The notes under the pieces are model-generated. The model was not told the origin of the DNA. It did no database searches and saw only the letters and a program-made list of their open reading frames with translations. DNA of 33,505 nt from Anaerovoracaceae bacterium (lineage in GTDB: Bacteria > Bacillota > Clostridia > Peptostreptococcales > Anaerovoracaceae). The translations under genes were made by a program, and so were the position numbers. This document shows, in pieces, positions 31,908-33,505 of this stretch (position 1 is the stretch's first letter; every line of letters starts with the position of its first letter). The stretch covers positions 1 to 33,505 of the forward strand of contig JASBYX010000015.1 in NCBI GenBank assembly GCA_029983755.1, in the 5' to 3' direction.

Positions 31908-31983
31908 GCCGAGAAGGCACAGTCGAAAGGGCAGAGCCGAGAAGGCACAGCGAAAGGGTAGAACCTTAGGGCCGAGAAGGCAC
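31908..31983. repeat. About 28-bp imperfect tandem repeat, 2.5 copies
   Basis: Units at 31908-31935 and 31936-31962 share GCCGAGAAGGCACAG, then CGAAAGGG; a third partial copy (GGCCGAGAAGGCAC) lies at 31970-31983. They begin one base after the preceding stop codon. In that gene's frame the sequence remains open to TAG at 31967, then again to TAG at 32009, reading Glu/Arg/Lys-rich. Confidence 0.8.
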
Positions 31984-32032
31984 CACTGAAAAAGCCAAGA
32001 AGGAAGAATAGAAAAAACCAAGGAGGAAAACC

Positions 32033-33496
32033 ATGAGCGTTTTAGGAAACTTAAAACCTGAAAAAGTATTTCACTTTTTCGAAGAGATCTGCAGCATTCC
32101 ACACGGATCATACGACACTAAGAGGATTAGTGATTATCTTAAGAAATTTGCAGAGGACAGAAACCTCACTTGTTACCAAGATGAGGACAACAACATTATT
32201 ATAATCAAGGAAGCAACAGCGGGCTACGAAAATGCAGACCCTATCATCCTTCAGGGACATATGGATATGGTATGCGAAAAGACCCCTGAATCAAATATAG
32301 ACTTTTCCAAGGATGGACTGGATATTTATGTAGACGGAGACTGGGTTAAGGCTCATGGCACCACCCTGGGAGGAGATAACGGAATCGCAGTGGCAATGAG
32401 CCTTGCAATACTTGACAGCGACCAGTATGAACATCCTCGCCTTGAGGTGATTGCAACTGTTGATGAGGAAGTTGGACTTCTGGGAGCAGCATCCCTTGAT
32501 GTATCAAAGCTCACAGCTAAGAAATTCATCAACATCGACTCAGAGGAAGAAGGCATATTCACAGTAAGTTGCGCCGGCGGTGTAACTGTAGAAAACAAGC
32601 TGCCGATAGCAAGAACGGATGCCAAGGGAAAGAAGGCTACACTTAAAGTAACTGGACTTCTGGGAGGCCATTCAGGTATTGAAATCGACAAAGAGCGGGC
32701 AAATGCCAATATTTTGCTCGGGCGTGCACTCCATCAGCTCAGAGAGAAATATGACTTTCTTCTCATAGAGGCAGAAGGGGGTTCCAAGGATAATGCTATC
32801 ACCAAGCAGGCTGAAGCTAGGCTTTTATTTGTTGAAGGCACAAAACAGCAGCCAAGTGACGCTATCGCTGAGGTTTCAGACTTTGCGGCTTTGGTAGCTC
32901 ACGAGTTCAAAGCAACTGATCCGGATATTAAAATCGAACTTTCATTTGAGGGAGAAGAGGCTGTATCGGAGAAGGCATTTGATGAAGATTCCACCGAAAG
33001 AATTGTAAACTACTTGGTTCTCACTCCATACGGTGTTCAGAACATGTCAAAGGAAATCGAAGGCCTTGTTGAAACTAGCCTTAACCTAGGAATCCTTAAG
33101 ACATCTGACGAAGAAGTTTCAGCTACATACGCAGTTAGAAGCTCCTCAGACAGCAGAAGGGACATGATGGTTGAAAAACTGAGAGTATTGGCTAGATTCC
33201 TAGGAGGAAGCACTGAACTATCAGGGGCATACCCCGGCTGGGAATACATGGCAGATTCTAAGCTAAGGGAAAAGGCAGTTGAGGTGTTTAAGCAGGTTTA
33301 TGGACACGAGCCAAAGATTGAGGCTATACACGCAGGCCTTGAGTGCGGCTTGTTTGCAGGAAAGATTTCAGGACTAGATTGCATTTCAATCGGCCCTGAT
33401 ATGACAGGGGTTCACACTCCTGACGAGCAGCTGTCAATATCCTCAACAGAGAGAACTTTCAATTTCCTAGTTGAGCTTCTAAAAGCTAGCAAATAA
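32033..33496 (+). CDS. pepD: Aminoacyl-histidine dipeptidase PepD (M20 family)
   Basis: Zinc-dependent cytosolic dipeptidase of broad specificity (Xaa-His and others). The 487 aa carry the M20C layout: His76 and Asp78 in LQGHMDMVCE, the bridging Asp115 in TLGGDNGIAVAM, Glu145-Glu146 in TVDEEVGLLGA, NIDSEEEG, a lid domain starting around GGHSGIEIDKERANAN, and a C-terminal zinc histidine region GVHTPDEQLSI. The length is usual for PepD. AAGGAGG lies 6 nt before the ATG. Together with the OPT gene upstream it suggests peptide uptake and hydrolysis. The window ends 9 bp after its stop. Confidence 0.95.
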   Translation: MSVLGNLKPEKVFHFFEEICSIPHGSYDTKRISDYLKKFAEDRNLTCYQDEDNNIIIIKEATAGYENADPIILQGHMDMVCEKTPESNIDFSKDGLDIYVDGDWVKAHGTTLGGDNGIAVAMSLAILDSDQYEHPRLEVIATVDEEVGLLGAASLDVSKLTAKKFINIDSEEEGIFTVSCAGGVTVENKLPIARTDAKGKKATLKVTGLLGGHSGIEIDKERANANILLGRALHQLREKYDFLLIEAEGGSKDNAITKQAEARLLFVEGTKQQPSDAIAEVSDFAALVAHEFKATDPDIKIELSFEGEEAVSEKAFDEDSTERIVNYLVLTPYGVQNMSKEIEGLVETSLNLGILKTSDEEVSATYAVRSSSDSRRDMMVEKLRVLARFLGGSTELSGAYPGWEYMADSKLREKAVEVFKQVYGHEPKIEAIHAGLECGLFAGKISGLDCISIGPDMTGVHTPDEQLSISSTERTFNFLVELLKASK

Positions 33497-33505
33497 ATTC
33501 GCCCT

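Noticed and set aside
31824..32111. 95-codon minus-strand ORF
   Set aside because: It is antisense to the 31529 gene end, the 28-bp repeats and the pepD start; no ribosome binding site and no recognisable protein features.
1..33505. Anti-phage defence, biosynthetic or mobile gene cluster
   Set aside because: Every long gene belongs to a core or common accessory family; no integrase, transposase, toxin-antitoxin pair or defence domain was found.

Overview
This is a 33.5 kb chromosomal window from a low-to-moderate GC, anaerobic Firmicute, most likely class Clostridia. The class rests on gene content: RNase Y, a NifS/ThiI pair, a bcd-etfBA acyl-CoA dehydrogenase unit, SepF/YggT/DivIVA, YlxM-Ffh, RqcH and a RelQ-type alarmone synthetase. 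A narrower placement (for example the Anaerovoracaceae/Family XIII group) is only a guess. The window is almost entirely core housekeeping sequence. I see no rRNA, tRNA, CRISPR array, insertion sequence or phage gene.

Layout. 1-410 holds a start-less ORF remnant and a hairpin terminator. rodA (minus strand) and rny diverge from a shared AT-rich region. A sulfur-transfer pair (cysteine desulfurase and thiI) follows. bcd-etfB-etfA forms an electron-transfer operon closed by a strong terminator. Next come a MATE exporter, an LCP-family wall-polymer ligase, thrS and a SppA-type protease. From about 15.2 to 19.0 kb lies the classical ylxM-ffh-rpsP-khpA-rimM-trmD run (protein targeting, ribosome maturation, tRNA m1G37). 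From 19.0 to 24.1 kb is the cell-division/envelope run: HlyD-like protein, yggS, sepF, yggT, divIVA, then after a terminator lspA and rluD. The run lacks the S4-domain ylmH usually found before divIVA.

From 24.1 kb: an easily missed 37-codon cysteine-rich gene on the minus strand, an alpha/beta hydrolase, a small alarmone synthetase whose 3' end overlaps the convergent rqcH by 29 bp, and yicC divergent from rqcH. The last block looks devoted to peptide use: an OPT-family transporter, a PqqD-like protein without a radical SAM partner, a small unknown membrane protein and a PepD dipeptidase.

The least ordinary signals are small. They are (i) the 37-aa CxxC/CxxC microprotein gene with its own candidate promoter, Shine-Dalgarno site and terminator; (ii) an 11-copy 9-bp repeat just after the HlyD-like gene, encoding Asp-Lys-Leu in the +1 frame and ending in a stop; (iii) tandem duplications of 13, 18, 24 and about 28 bp at four other gene 3' ends; (iv) a 12-bp perfect inverted repeat covering the -10 regions between rqcH and yicC; and (v) a 12-bp-stem hairpin inside the start of the pqqD-like gene. 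I do not see a convincing large, undescribed multi-gene system.
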